A stretch of 64,000 nt of DNA from Epiperipatus broadwayi (lineage: Eukaryota; Onychophora; Udeonychophora; Euonychophora; Peripatidae): contig JAQFVV010006311.1 in assembly GCA_028023455.1 (NCBI GenBank), forward strand, positions 556,001 to 620,000. The letters are read 5' to 3'. Shown piece after piece: positions 24,683-36,790 of the stretch. Each line of letters begins with the position of its first letter. Position 1 is the first letter of the stretch. The notes beneath the pieces are model-generated. The model searched no databases. It was not told the DNA's origin and was given only the letters and a program-made list of their open reading frames with translations. The position numbers were made by a program, and so were the translations under genes.

Positions 24683-27379
24683 AAACAGTAAGGTCTGCTT
24701 TGCAGATCTTCGTTTCACCTTTTCTTACCTATTTCCTACCCTCATACCTTAGTTTGAACCCCAATCTATAGTAGTGTGTCTGCAATATGCTTATATACCA
24801 AAAATCCCGCCTAATTTTAAACCATGAGTACAATGCTCGTATTATATATATAAGTCATTCCCAAATAAATAAAAGATTATAGATTATGTATATGTTCACA
24901 TAATTTTGATTTATTAAAAAGTAGGTTATATAAGTCGTAATTGCGCACACACTATGATATGCATTTTAAGATATATCAAAATTATAAATTGTTAGTTATT
25001 TTGTTTGAATCTATTTACAAATATATTACCGTCGTAATATATTTTGATTTAAAATAAAATTCATTTAGTAAATATTCGTTTAGTAAATAGATTCAAATAT
25101 TGCAAGTTAAAAGTAAAATAATTTTCGTTTGATTTAATAAAAGTCATTCCAAATATTTCTTTAAAATAAATGAGGGACAATGGTTTAATTAGTTAATATT
25201 ATATAAGTTTATCTAAAAACAGCAGATGTCCACTTAAGGTTTTCTTTAATTAATAAAAGTAATTTTAATTAAATCTAGTTTGTAATTCGAATGTCAACAG
25301 GGAAATTAACAAAAGAAATTAATTAATGTTGAATTCCTTTAGACATTCGGATGATTACAGCTGATAAGTCCGATATATTTTTGTAATGCTCCAGGGCAGT
25401 TCTATTGTTAAATTCTACTATAAAAAGGAGTTTTTTCTTTTGTTCTTTAGTCTTCTAATGTTTCTAAGAGAAATTATTCTGAGCTCTAATATTTCTAACC
25501 AAAATTATAGTAGTAATTTGTAAATTTTGACATGACAGAGTAGAGTGCAAGAAGGCTATTTCTCTCCGAAATGGTCATATGCTGCCGTAGACTATCGGAA
25601 GTTATCACACAAGGAACCCCGGAACTGCTGCCGCTGCCAAAAATATGAACATTTCCAGATTTAGCTGCTGAATTATAAAACCTGCCGAACATCTACCTAA
25701 AAATGCTTCTCCAGAGGTAACCCTAAATTAACCCAAGAGCTCTTGTGATAACTAACATGCTATAGCTATTTAAAATTGTTTTCCTTATATTTCACATAAA
25801 TTCATTATGTATTTCTTTAACGTGTTAATATAATATAGTCAACAGTTTTGCTCTATCCTTGGGTTAATATTTTCTATTTATAAAGCTTTATTTTATTTTA
25901 TTATGATAATGTGTCAGAATCGTCTTTGACCGAGTGAACTATTCCCTTTATTGAAAGTAAGACGCCGCTATTAAGGCATATTTTAAATTTATAATTTCCA
26001 ATTTTATTATCTTGCAAATCACTCGTTCGAGGGCGATTCTATTCTTTAATATATAATATAATCACATAGTTTAAAATCTACATTTTATTGATTTTAATCT
26101 AATATGAGAGTATGTGCGAGGTCAATGATTAAATGTGTCCCCTAATGCATGATTGCGTATATAAATCTATACTTACTTTTCAAACCCGCAAGCATGCATT
26201 TTCCTATTTTAATTACCGTGTTCTACTTTAATTATAAAGTTCATCATTGATGTCGAGAATGTGCAGACCCTTTTAAATGAATTTTGGGGAATTTGATTGG
26301 GCATTTCTCTTAATCCGAGTAAAACCCATTCAGTATGTTTTTATATACACTAGTCTCGTATTGCTGGTAAATGAATTGGTTGTTGAGACCACTTTGTTTT
26401 ATTTTTCCAAGGATTCTTTACACGGCAAAGTCCGTTCTTTTCATATATTGCAAGTTTCCAGGCAGAGTGGGTTCCAAATGACACACCTGGGAATTAAATG
26501 CAATCGTCACACAGTCGCTAAGTTTCGGCTGTTCATAAAATACTTTCCTATGGGTTAGCGGCGAGATGCCCTCTGTAATTATTCCGGATCTTCAATATTG
26601 TTTTATTTTATATTTATTTTACAAAGCATCCGTGACTTAAACGTGTCACACCCTCCAACTTTAATAAATTCATTATCAGCAATACGGACCTCCCAATGCA
26701 ACTCTATTATTATTATTCTCAAATAAATGCCTTGATCACATTCCCATTTTGTTGCTTAGTAAGCTTTTGTCCGTGCTATTCTCGAAATCAATAAATATTT
26801 TATAACACTTAATTTCAAATATTTTCTTATTGTATAATTGCTCAAAGCACCTCGCACATATTCCTATCTCATCAAGCACATTATCGTAATGCTATTAGCC
26901 CGAGGAATAGAACATATCACTTTGTTTTAAAGTCTTTTTGTCATATAATGCCAAATTATTTAATACGCCTACCTGTCTCATATAAGCAGACAGTGCCATT
27001 ATATATATCATTTATATGAATAAATTTTGTGAAATTATTTAAAACTAAATTTGATCTCTTATTTTATTTGATTCCTATCACTGTCTTGGTCTATATATAT
27101 ATATTTGCATTTCTTTTGTAAATCCATAGATGTTAATTAGCCACCCAAGCTTCTTTTAGTATAGAGTCTTTTGTTTCTCCCTGACCACCAGGCACCAGTC
27201 AAAGGTTATACTAGTAATGGCATCAGATGCATTATCATGTAGATGGCGCTGTGAAATTTGGACTTTAGATTCGAACTTAGTATATCTAGAAGGCAACCCC
27301 TCCTATAATGTTCAGTTTCATGTCTGGGGTTTGAATTCTGCAGTGTGTTAGCGAGATAGATGATTCTGACTGTTACAGT
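24683..27379 (+). mobile_element. Unclassified 2.7-kb element, copy 1
   Basis: It interrupts a family A repeat, so its ends are well defined: it starts tgaaacagtaagg and ends ctgactgttaca. It is colinear with 49752-52437, sharing the ends, cccgcctaa near 24806, a TATA-like box (actataaaaagga, 25427 on), gggttaat, and the last ~250 bp (gagtcttttgtttc ... gcagtgtgttag). The ends form an imperfect 13-bp inverted repeat. Flanks could be a 4-bp (atac/gtac) or 6-bp (tactga) duplication, depending on where the end is placed. No convincing ORF; the frames at 25495-25692 (minus) and 26277-26558 (plus) match nothing I know. A large solo LTR with its promoter, or a non-autonomous DNA element, are both possible. 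Confidence 0.7.
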
Positions 27380-27703
27380 ACTGAATTGGGTTCAGATTTA
27401 TATGACTATAAAAATGAAAGAGCTTGGATTAATAACATTACTGTGTTTTCATCTTGGCTTTATGGTTAACTAAATAAGTAAAACGTGGCTGCTGGAGGGT
27501 TACATTAGATACTAAGATCAATGTGCACTGCTCTCAGATCCAAAACTCCTCACTGTTACAAACCATAAGCTAGAAACTAGTCTGGGGATATTAAATAAGT
27601 AGGTGCTAGATAGGGATTTTATGCCCAAATATTCTTACATCTATTAATTACTAAGACTTGCACTGGGTGACACTACTGCATGAAGAGTTGCTATTGTTTA
27701 AGT
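27380..27703 (+). mobile_element. Family A hammerhead repeat, right half
   Basis: Resumes the repeat broken at 24682, running through gctgctggagg, the hammerhead region and the terminal gcatgaagagttg. The hammerhead (27538-27596) keeps GAAA, the palindromic helix III ACUAGU and the GUC triplet (C at 27582), but the first core strand reads CUGUUAC and the outer helix I is weakened, so it should be inactive. Confidence 0.75.
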
Positions 27704-28017
27704 ATAAATGAAATTGGGTGATATTATTTTTTAAAAACCAATTTACTGCACTACATACATGTAGCCAAATCTTTTTCTAGTAAACTTATTTCAAACTTTT
27801 TTAATTTCCAAAAACAACAACATTTTAAGTAACAAGTACCTTTTTTAAAATGACTTAATCTTGACCAGCTTTTGCCCTATTAAAATTTTATCTCTAATAA
27901 AACAAAAAAAAAAAATCCAAATACAATAAAAGTAAAGGAATTTTCCATTTTAGAAATTAAAAGATCATTTTTTCTCAGTGATTTTAGTTGAATTAATTAT
28001 AACATTTATATAAATTA
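27704..28017. other. AT-rich spacer
   Basis: Nothing recognised; poly-A run near 27903. Confidence 0.5.
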
Positions 28018-28711
28018 GATAGAACTCAGACTTTCACTCAATCCACTACTCTCAGTGCCATCTCATATTGCTGACCCACCTGATCACATACATGTTGAAA
28101 ACATAATTAATCACCAAATATCCGTATTTTATGCTAAACTAGCAATCATCAGTTGGTCTAGATTACTATCCTCATACATATATACAATCAGTGCTCAGAT
28201 TTATATTAAAATAGCCAATCTTCATAGTTTAATGGACAGGCTTCAAACTATTCTAACTCACAACTCTTCAGCCTTCCATTTCATAGAAAATATGATGATG
28301 GAATGTTCAAAGCCCTTGTTAGTGCCAAGGTTGTCATCCTACCCATGTGGCACTAACAAGGGATTTGAACAATCCACCATCAGATTTTCAATGAAATAGA
28401 AGGCTGAAGAGTTGTGAGTTAGAATAGTTTGAAGCCCGTCCATTAAAGTATGAATATTGGCTCTATCTTAATATAAAGTTGAGCACTGACTACATATTTG
28501 TGTGAGGATAGTAATCTAGACCAACTGATGATTGCTGGTTTAGCATGAAATACGCATATTGGTGATGATTATTTATGTTTTCAACATGTGTGTGATCAGG
28601 TGGGTCAGCAATATGAGATGGCACTGAGAGTAATGGGTCATGTAAAAGTCTGAATTCGAATCCACATATATTGCATATATAAATGCAGGTTTAAGCCTGT
28701 ACAATGTATTA
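28018..28711. mobile_element. Family B hammerhead repeat, palindromic dimer
   Basis: Left arm 28025-28329 (minus-oriented) and right arm 28350-28657 (plus-oriented) are inverted complements with modest divergence around a 20-nt loop. The innermost 15 bp (28315-28329 with 28350-28364) pair perfectly. The plus arm continues past the left arm to the family 3' end caatgtattaa. An 8-bp AT-rich repeat ataaatta (28010-28017, 28712-28719) may be the target duplication. Each arm carries a hammerhead; the plus one is intact in its core (next entry), the minus one has GAAA changed to UAAA. The open frame 28055-28399 is a by-product of the repeat. Confidence 0.8.
28511..28572 (+). ncRNA. Family B type I hammerhead ribozyme, core intact
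   Basis: The core CUGAUGA (28525-28531) is followed by helix II UGCU/AGCA with a GGUUU loop, GAAA (28547-28550), and a short helix III within AUACGCAU. H17 is A28558, giving a predicted cut between 28558 and 28559. Helix I is ACCAA (28520-28524) with UUGGU (28559-28563), then a 3x3 internal loop, then UAAUC (28512-28516) with GAUUA (28567-28571). All invariant residues are present. The internal loop in helix I facing the helix II loop is what type I hammerheads use for tertiary contacts. The weak point is the short helix III, a feature also known for Penelope and retrozyme hammerheads, which can work as dimers. Confidence 0.72.
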
Positions 28712-30302
28712 ATAAATTAAAAAGATAAAACTATTGCACTATAATAAAACAAATAAAATAAAACAGATGACTTATTTTACTTTGGCTTATTAATCTCATA
28801 GGTATTTACTGAACATTTTTTTATTTATTTTTAAATGCTTGTGGGCATATAAAGTATCTATATACATTTAATGAAATATATGGGTGTATTAAAATGCATA
28901 TTTAATGTGTTAATGCAAAACTAGAGATAAAAAATTAAGAAAAACAGTATTCATAGTTGATACTCCCTAATCTTCTGAGTCATCTATAACCATCTGACCA
29001 CCTTAGATAACCTGAAAACAGTAACCCAATAAATGTCTAGTATTAAATGGTTGATTAGGCTGGCCACGACTTGTTATTTGAAGCAATTCTGAACCTGCTT
29101 AGGAAATCTGCAGCCATCTTAAAAGTTCTGTAATCTCTGATTAAATTTGAAAGTTAGTAATAGGCAAGTCATATTTAATGCAGTAAGCACTATGAGATAT
29201 TTCTTACAAATTATATTTACAAAAAAAAATGTATATTAAAAATAATAGTTGAATTGCTAATTTTTTGAGAGATCATATCATATTTGATCAGCAGAAGAAA
29301 CACTTTGAATTTGTCCCAGAACCAATAGCTCTCTGGTTTATCATTGTACCACTATCCACTTTTATTTTCTATATAAAAAAATATTTAGGAAGATAGGATC
29401 AAACAACTTCAAAATTATTCATTTTTTAATTTACATTATTTTATAAATTAATTATTAAAAACTATATTTTAATTTGATCTCTAATTTCTTTATAAAACTT
29501 GTTTTTTATTTTTAAAAAAGAAAACATGAAAAGAACATTTGACTAATAAAATATAAAGTTTAAAGAATCATAATCTCTGTGTTTTAGAAAGCAATGATAT
29601 ATGCTAAATACAAATATATGTATATGTATTTCTACATACATATATTGTTTTGTCTGAAAGGTCTTGTAGACTAATGTCAGCATATCTGACTGCCATTTTC
29701 ATGATCTGAAATTAAAACTTAATCTTTTCAGGTTATCAGACTAATTTTTTTCTCTTTAATATGGTTATTCCATGGTCAACACAATTAATAAGGCAAGATT
29801 TTTTGGCAAATGGGTACCTAGTTGTCCTAAGATTTAGAGTAAAATATCAATGAAACACATCCTATCTCTTATAACTGGCAAATGGAAAACCTATGAGTAA
29901 TAGCTTCTCCACTATTCTGGTAGTAATGCCTTTGATTTAGAAGTGAGATATAACTTTTTACCATTTTTCCATACTGAAAGAATTACAAATGCAACATATC
30001 ATAGGGAAAGAAATCAGTACAAAATTTAAAAAAAGATAATTTAAATTGAGCAATTAGAGCAATTGCATTATTGTAAGCCTTAATACATTTTTTCAAGAAC
30101 TTTAACGTAATATATTGATTAAATACGATATGGCTGATTAAAAAATTTATACATTTAAACAAAAATTGTAACAGGTAAAAATAAAATTAAATGCATAATG
30201 TAACCTTGATTAATATTTTTTCTTGAAAATGTTTGCCTAAAGCAAACATAAAGACTAAGAGATAAAAATTATTACATAGTATTCAGATACTGTAAATTTT
30301 CA
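28712..30302. other. AT-rich stretch without recognisable gene
   Basis: No gene or repeat family recognised on either strand. Confidence 0.5.
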
Positions 30303-31190
30303 ACCATTATCAGTTCACTGCAATATAAAGAGCTCTCCAAGTTTATTCAGTTTCTCTTATTCATATATTTTTATATCATCAAACTTTCTTATTTCATTCA
30401 TCAATTTGTAATCTCTTGGGATTTTATTTAAGACTTCAACTGCACTTCTGTTCTCATGTCTTTTGGCAAGATATCAAACAGTCCTTAATCTTTTCAATGA
30501 TATCAATGTTAATTTTTGTTCTCTCATCTAACTATTTTGATTTCAAACCATTTTCGTTACTTCTATTATATTTCTCTCCATATTTCAATGAATGGTCTGA
30601 AACTCTCTATATTACTCTTCTACTAAATATTTAAATTTCAGATCTAAATAATAACCGGTTATAAACATCTATTAAAAACCTTCCTTTTCAAATAAATAGA
30701 CATATTTCTTTTTAATATTAAATTATTTCTATTTATATCCAAATTTTATTTTATGAATAATTTCATTTATCATATTTCTATCTATATTAATAATATGATC
30801 AAAATATTTGTGATTGTCAACTTCTGATTTATTATCATCATTAGTTATTATTTTCTCCTTTTGAAAAAAGTCTTTTTAATGTTTATTTTTAGTCCTATTT
30901 TCTTATTTTCAATTGATAATTCTTGCAATCTTTACTAAATCTCTGAAACATCATCTGCAAAAACAACCATATCTACAAAATCTAAATGATTTACATGATC
31001 TTCATTTAGTTTTATTCCCTAGCTTCCCATTTTAACCCAAACAATACTTCCATGTAAAACTGCTGTAAAAGGTTTTGGAAATATCGAATCAACCTGTTGT
31101 ATACCTGATCAATATTAATTTCCCCCACTATCATTATGAAGTCTAATTATTGCCACTGCATTTTGGTAAATATTCTTCAGAGTATGACTA
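30303..31190 (-). pseudogene. RTE-clade LINE, diverged copy
   Basis: The reverse complement aligns by eye with the 10420-11323 copy. Order on the minus strand: a GIQQVDSIFPKPFTAVLH stretch (cf. GVRQGDSISPKLF), VVFADDVSEI with the catalytic ADD near 30955-30985, LSIENKKIGLKINIKK near 30880-30930, and the 3' end near 30303 where ggagagctc and caatgatgg-like sequence survive without the (GAT)n run. Many stops and small indels make it older than the other copies. About 90 bp upstream of the GVRQG-like motif an LKNIYQNAVAIIRLH-like stretch extends the RT further than in the first copy. No target duplication found. Confidence 0.75.
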
Positions 31191-31250
31191 TATAGTGAGT
31201 CTTTAGGGTTCATATATATAAGGTATATATATATAAGGTAAAATGTTTCA

Positions 31251-31595
31251 TTTATTGTATAGTTTTATCATATTCTTTATTATAAAGCATCAATAATACC
31301 ATTTCTTTTTGTACAAAACCTAGAGGGAGATACGTCAATAAATAAACTTTCCATGGCCATGTCTGAAAACTGTCTCTTATCATTTCACTTTTCAATAAGT
31401 TAACTAATATTTTGTTGTGTAAAAAGTTTACTTTATTGTAGTGTTTTATCATATTTTTTATTATAAAACGTCAAAAATACTATTCTTTTTTGTACAAAAG
31501 ATACTTCCATTCTAACAGGAAGAATTATCAATGAATAAACGTTCCATGGCCATGTCTGGAAACTGTCTCTTATAACTTCAGTTTTTAATAGTTAG
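31251..31595. repeat. Diverged direct duplication, period ~181 bp
   Basis: The segment from 31251 (tttattgta ... tttttgtacaaaa ... ccatggccatgtctg) repeats from 31432 with scattered differences. Function unknown. Confidence 0.75.
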
Positions 31596-33400
31596 GAGCA
31601 GCACATGGCATTTTATGATCTTTTATCAGAAAATTGATAACAAAGAAATTATTCTCTCTTACCTATTAATTAAAATAAAAATAATAATGCCAAGAAAACA
31701 TTCTTTAAATAACTTTTGTTATATTATTAATTTTCTACAAAATGTTTTTATTTATGCTATATTATTCTTTAACAAAATATTTTATTACACATAGTTTAAA
31801 ATTTTTATGCAACTGATATTTAAAAAGACAATCATATGAAGATTAAAAATAAAATATAATTTTTTTATATCAAAATGTTTAAAAAAACAATATTTTATAA
31901 CAAACATAAATAAAAAAAATAAAACTGAATCTAAAACCTAACTAAATGTGCAGGCAATTAGCTGTTCGTTATTCATGTGTTTTTAACACATAAATAACAA
32001 AATCTTTTTATTTTTTGATTAACCCTTTTATTTTCTGTTTAAATTTTTTTGTGTGTGCGCGGTTCGCTTTATTGTAGCTTTTTTTTTCTTTGTTGGTGCT
32101 ACTTAAAATTTTACTTTTAAAATTAATATACATAGTCTTTAAATAAATTCTGATAATGTTAAATAAAACTCAGGCATACACTACCAAATATTTCAGTAAA
32201 AAAATAGCGAATGAACAATTGTGCAATGATATAATGCAATTAAATTTTTTTATTACTATAAGAAGACAGAATTGTGCTAAAAGATATCAATTTCATTAAA
32301 GTAAAAAAAAATCATGGGCTCAGCAAATCATAGCAGATAATGACTTATATCAAATTACAATTGTAGTTTTTATTTTTATTAGCAGCAGACGGACACCCAT
32401 CTGATTAATATATCTTAACCAGAAACCAACATTCACTAGGCGATAACAGCTACACAACCATTTATTGATAATTTTAAATAGCTATCTAGGTTGTGATGTG
32501 ATGACTTTATAAAAAAAAAAAAAGAAGCTAATTCAGATTGTAATCTGAGAAAAAAAGAAGAAAGATTTAACCAGCCTAAAAAACACTAGGTCAAAGGTAC
32601 GCCTGGAAAACGTGCTATCATTATGCTCTGAAGCACTTATATGCACCGATATATTTAACCACTGGTGAAGAATAAGTAGTCTTATCATGTAAGATTTAAT
32701 GTTGTATAGGCACAATGTGCATATTCATGTATGCATATTTCACTTTAGAAAAGTATTGAACACATTAAGTTAGAATTTTAAAAATCATCTAACAATAAAT
32801 TGTAAAAATTAAAACACCATTATAAATTAAGATTTGCTAAAGAGAGTTAAGACTGCCATCAGCATAAAAGAAGTAAAATTCAGCTAGAGACTGTATTACT
32901 ACTTATTTTAAATATAATATAAAAAACAAAGATATATTTTATTAAATATTAACATAAGATAAAAACATAACTGATTCTGTTATTTTTAAATTGTTTAACA
33001 TCAAATATGTATATTTTTTGTGCCTGGCTTTATACCCAGGTTATCAATGGACTTCACAAGTGGTTGATAATAGAGTGATTTTCAGATATGAAAGCTAACT
33101 ATGAATAACAAATAAACAGTGACTCACCAACACTATCTCCTGTTGACTTGTAAAAGAAAATGTTGATTTGCCAAAGATTATATATTGTTTCCATTACAGT
33201 CTTTTCTCCCTTTTTCCTTCTAAGGTATTGTAGTGGCCAATTGTCTTGAGATTTTTATTCCATCAGACATCTTTCTCTACCACTGTTAAAATGTAATTGT
33301 GCATTTGTGCACACATATTTCCATCCTAGTGTTTCTGACTCCGATTCCCCTTTTTTTAGTTTAAGCCTTTAAGAATTAAGAAAGCAACGAGGTAAACAGG
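31596..33400. other. AT-rich stretch without recognisable gene
   Basis: Slightly more complex sequence at 32380-32460 and 33000-33350, but no family recognised. Confidence 0.5.
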
Positions 33401-33486
33401 CTCAGTAGGCTAGAAGACTTCCTGTGTGATCTTTGCTCAATTACTCAGTAGGCTAGAAGACTTTCAGTGTGATCTTTGCTCAATTA
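33401..33486. repeat. Two-copy tandem repeat, 43-bp unit
   Basis: ctcagtaggctagaagactt and the following bases repeat exactly once with two or three changes; the units are 33401-33443 and 33444-33486. Confidence 0.9.
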
Positions 33487-33805
33487 CTGATAAATTATTT
33501 TGAAATTGGATTTGAGTGAGATAGGAGTTTTAGCTGGTTCAGATTTATGTTTAGGCATTTCTATTTATGAATCCACTTACCTAACATGGAAGTGGGCCTA
33601 AAAATGTGATTTAAAATCAGCCTGTCTCACACAATCTGGCTAGGTTATCAGCCTGGTGATTTATCAGTTACAAAATTAAACATAAGAACAATAATAGTAA
33701 TTATATCAGTAACAGAAGTAAAGAAGAAAGTATCATAAACTTATTTTTCTAAACACAGGTACATGTACTCTATAAACTTTACTTAATACAAACTCATGAA
33801 GACTA

Positions 33806-36790
33806 GAATTGAGAACTAAACTGGTGGAAAAAGAGCTGTCAAGATTTGATCTCTATATAACAACTTTTAATGAAACTTATCTCCCTGAAGATGGAAATTT
33901 AACAGAACACATAGATAAAAATAAGTTTTTTGTATGGACATATTTATTCAGTAAAAGGAGGGTCATAGTGTTGGATTTCTTGCAAAGTCTAATCTATTAT
34001 CTTTTATTGTTAGAATTTTTCATTTTATCAATGAAAGGCTAATAGTATTAAAACCGACCTTGAAAAATGGTACTACAGAACATTTTATTAATGGCTATGC
34101 TCCATTATTAGATTCAGAAAGAATAATATTGATGTTGCAAATTCAGATGGTTTGTTATTATTTAATTTTTGCACAACACATGGAGTGGTAACTATTAACA
34201 CATTATTTATGCAGAAACACCACTCTCAAAACAATAACATTTAATAGATTGCATTATTGTTAGGAGTCAGAATACAAGAGAAGTTCACATTACATAAACA
34301 TTTGAAAGCACAGATTGTTGGACAGATCACAAATTAATACTCTCCAAGATTAAAATGATAGTTGCATTAAAAATAGATATTATTTCAATCATATTTGCAA
34401 GAAAACTGATGTTTAAGAATCTATTATGTGTATTAAATTTCATCAACTATTAAACACTAAAATTGTTAACTTGGAACTTTCAGAACTCATATTGCTGAAG
34501 CATGGAACTTTTTTAAGGAGAGTTTTATAAATGCAAGTAGGTCTACTCTTGCATTAATATAAAAGAAGAATCATGACTGGTTTGCTGATAATGATCTCAT
34601 TATTAATGATTTAATTAAAAAGAAATATATGGAATTCTCTGCTTGGAAAAATAATAGATTAAATGTGGAATTTCACAATAAATGTAAAAAGATTTAAAGG
34701 CAAAAGTTCATTGACTGACAAGAAGGCTTAAAAGTGATTGATGGACTAAAACTGAAAAGAAGACATAGACATTGGCTGGGTGAGTTCTAGACTTCTTTTG
34801 ATGCTTTGAAAGTAACATATGGACTTGAAAAATGATATCACAATCTTATTTAATTCAGCAATGGCACTCTCTTATATGGTTTGGTATTTGAATAGGTGGA
34901 AATATTACTTTGATCATCTTTTGAATAATAGTACAAGAATTGATATAATGACTTTTAATGATATATCCATTTTATCTACTTATTAGATTTGGACAAAGAT
35001 ATCCAGCTTAATGAAATCAAACAGCTTTTTGTAATCTTAAAAGATGGAAATGCTGCAGGTTCTGATATGATGACTTTTAATGATGTATCCATTTTATCTA
35101 CTTATTTAGATTTGGACAAAGATAATCAGCTTAATGAAATCAAACTGCTCTTTGTAATCTTACTGCAAGTTCTGATAAAAAAATACCCTGAGAAGTTTTA
35201 AAATGCATTGGTGATATATTAGCTTCCAAACTATTATAAGTTTTTAAAAATATCTGGATCCATAACATTTTAACTTTAAGGATGCTTTTATTGTTCCAAC
35301 TTTTAAAAGCAAAGAGAATAGACAGGATTATGGTAATTATCATGGAATATTACTATTATCCATTACAGTGAATAGACTGTTTCAAGTTATAGATAAATAG
35401 TTGACCAGAGATTGAGTGTGGCTTTAGAAAATCAAGAGGCATGATAGAGATAATTTTTATTGCCAGCAAAATGCAAGAAGAGTGTCAGAAACAGTGATTA
35501 ATATTTATTATTTTTACTGATTTAGCTAAGGCTTTAGATGCAGCTAATATGACAAATTTATTGCATTGTTTAAAATTAGTTGGCTGTTTTCTAAAATTTA
35601 TTCATATTATAAAGCTTCTAAAAATGGAATGAGAGGAAGTTTTTATTACTATATGTGAAAATATCTGAGGCAAGCAAAATAAAAACCAGTGTTAAACAAG
35701 GATGTGTAGTTGCTCCAACATAAGTCAGTGATCTCTGAAATTGTTTATAGGTGGTTTAATCAGACATGGATCAAGATATATACAGATTTGATAATGTAAT
35801 TTTTAATTTGAATTGATTAAAATCAAAAACAAGAACCTCTTAGATTCTGTATTTACAGATTACTGATAATTGTGCTATTTTTTTCCAGTTTGTAAGACAA
35901 TTTATAAGATGTTCTTAATGTTTTGAATGCAATTCATAAAGATGTTGGTTTATTAATTAATATTCAAAAAGCTCAAGTTCTTTATCATATCTGCCAGTGA
36001 CTGAACAAAAATTCCCAGCAGCTTATATCTTGAATGGTTGTCAACTTGAGACTGTAAATATGTTTAAATACTTGCTAATATTATAATTAGAAAAGGTAAA
36101 CTTAGATATTGAAATCCAATGCAGACTCCAGTGTACTGTTGTTGTTTTTAACAAGTTAAAAGACAGAGTATTTCTCATAGGAAATAATTACTGTAATTAA
36201 ATTACCTGTATATAGAGCTGTTATTTTATCTAATTTATTGTATGGGTGTAAAACTTGGAAACCATATCAACACAATACAAAGGCATCAAAAAATTTCATT
36301 TAAGCATGCTCTATAAAAATTTTAAAATACAATGGCACGATATGTTCTTAAGCTTGAAGGATGTAAAATTATTAAGTCCATTATTGTAAAACCATACCTT
36401 CATTGGATTGGACATATAAAATGAATGAACACTGGAAGAGTTTCTAAAAGAATATTTTATGATAAATTTAGACATGGGTTTTGTAAGAGATGCAGATCGC
36501 ATCTATAGTGTAAGGAGTGTTTCCAATGAGAAGTTAGAGCAGAAAACAGAATACAACGAAGAACTGCAATTAGACATGGTATAATAATATTTCAAAAAGA
36601 AATGTTTTTTGTTGAGAAACCAAAGTCTACATCGTAAAATATCTAAGTAAATGGAAAATTGGACTAGCATCACTATATGCAGATGTATTTGTGGTTTACA
36701 GAATGGTTTGTATAGTCATCTCTCTTTTTTTTCTTTCTTTTTGGAGTTGGAATGGTCATACTCATCCTTGAGTGGCTGTTTACTATTATT
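33806..36790 (+). pseudogene. Endonuclease/RT LINE, nearly full-length but broken (family D)
   Basis: Read through stops and shifts, the order fits an apurinic-endonuclease-class LINE. Endonuclease: ELSRFDLYITTFNETYLPEDG (33835-33897, cf. the ALSETR motif), then GLLLFNFCTTHG (near 34148) and a QIVGQITN stretch where GWTDHRL is usual. Linker: HDWFADNDLIINDLIKKK (34574-34627). RT: IKQLFVILKDGNAAGSD (35016-35066), FIVPIFKSK-like near 35290, CGFRKSRGMIEIIF (35419-35460), TDLAKALDAANM (near 35525), VKQGCVVAPT (near 35697). C-terminus: LLYGCKTWKPYQ (near 36235). Dozens of stops and indels make it an old copy. It carries an internal 122-bp duplication. The exact clade (Jockey/CR1/L2-like) I cannot settle. 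Confidence 0.8.
34942..35183 (+). repeat. 122-bp tandem duplication inside the LINE RT
   Basis: 34942-35063 and 35064 onward repeat the segment encoding MTFND...LDLDKD...LNEIK; the second unit has lost about 12 bp around the KDGNAAG codons. It happened after insertion or in a dead lineage, since it would disrupt RT. Confidence 0.85.

Noticed and set aside
26277-26558. 93-codon open frame in the 2.7-kb element
   Set aside because: No recognised domain, and I could not see it kept in the second copy of the element; left as part of that element.
28055-28399. 114-codon open frame
   Set aside because: Lies across the loop of the palindromic family B repeat; the related copies do not keep the frame.
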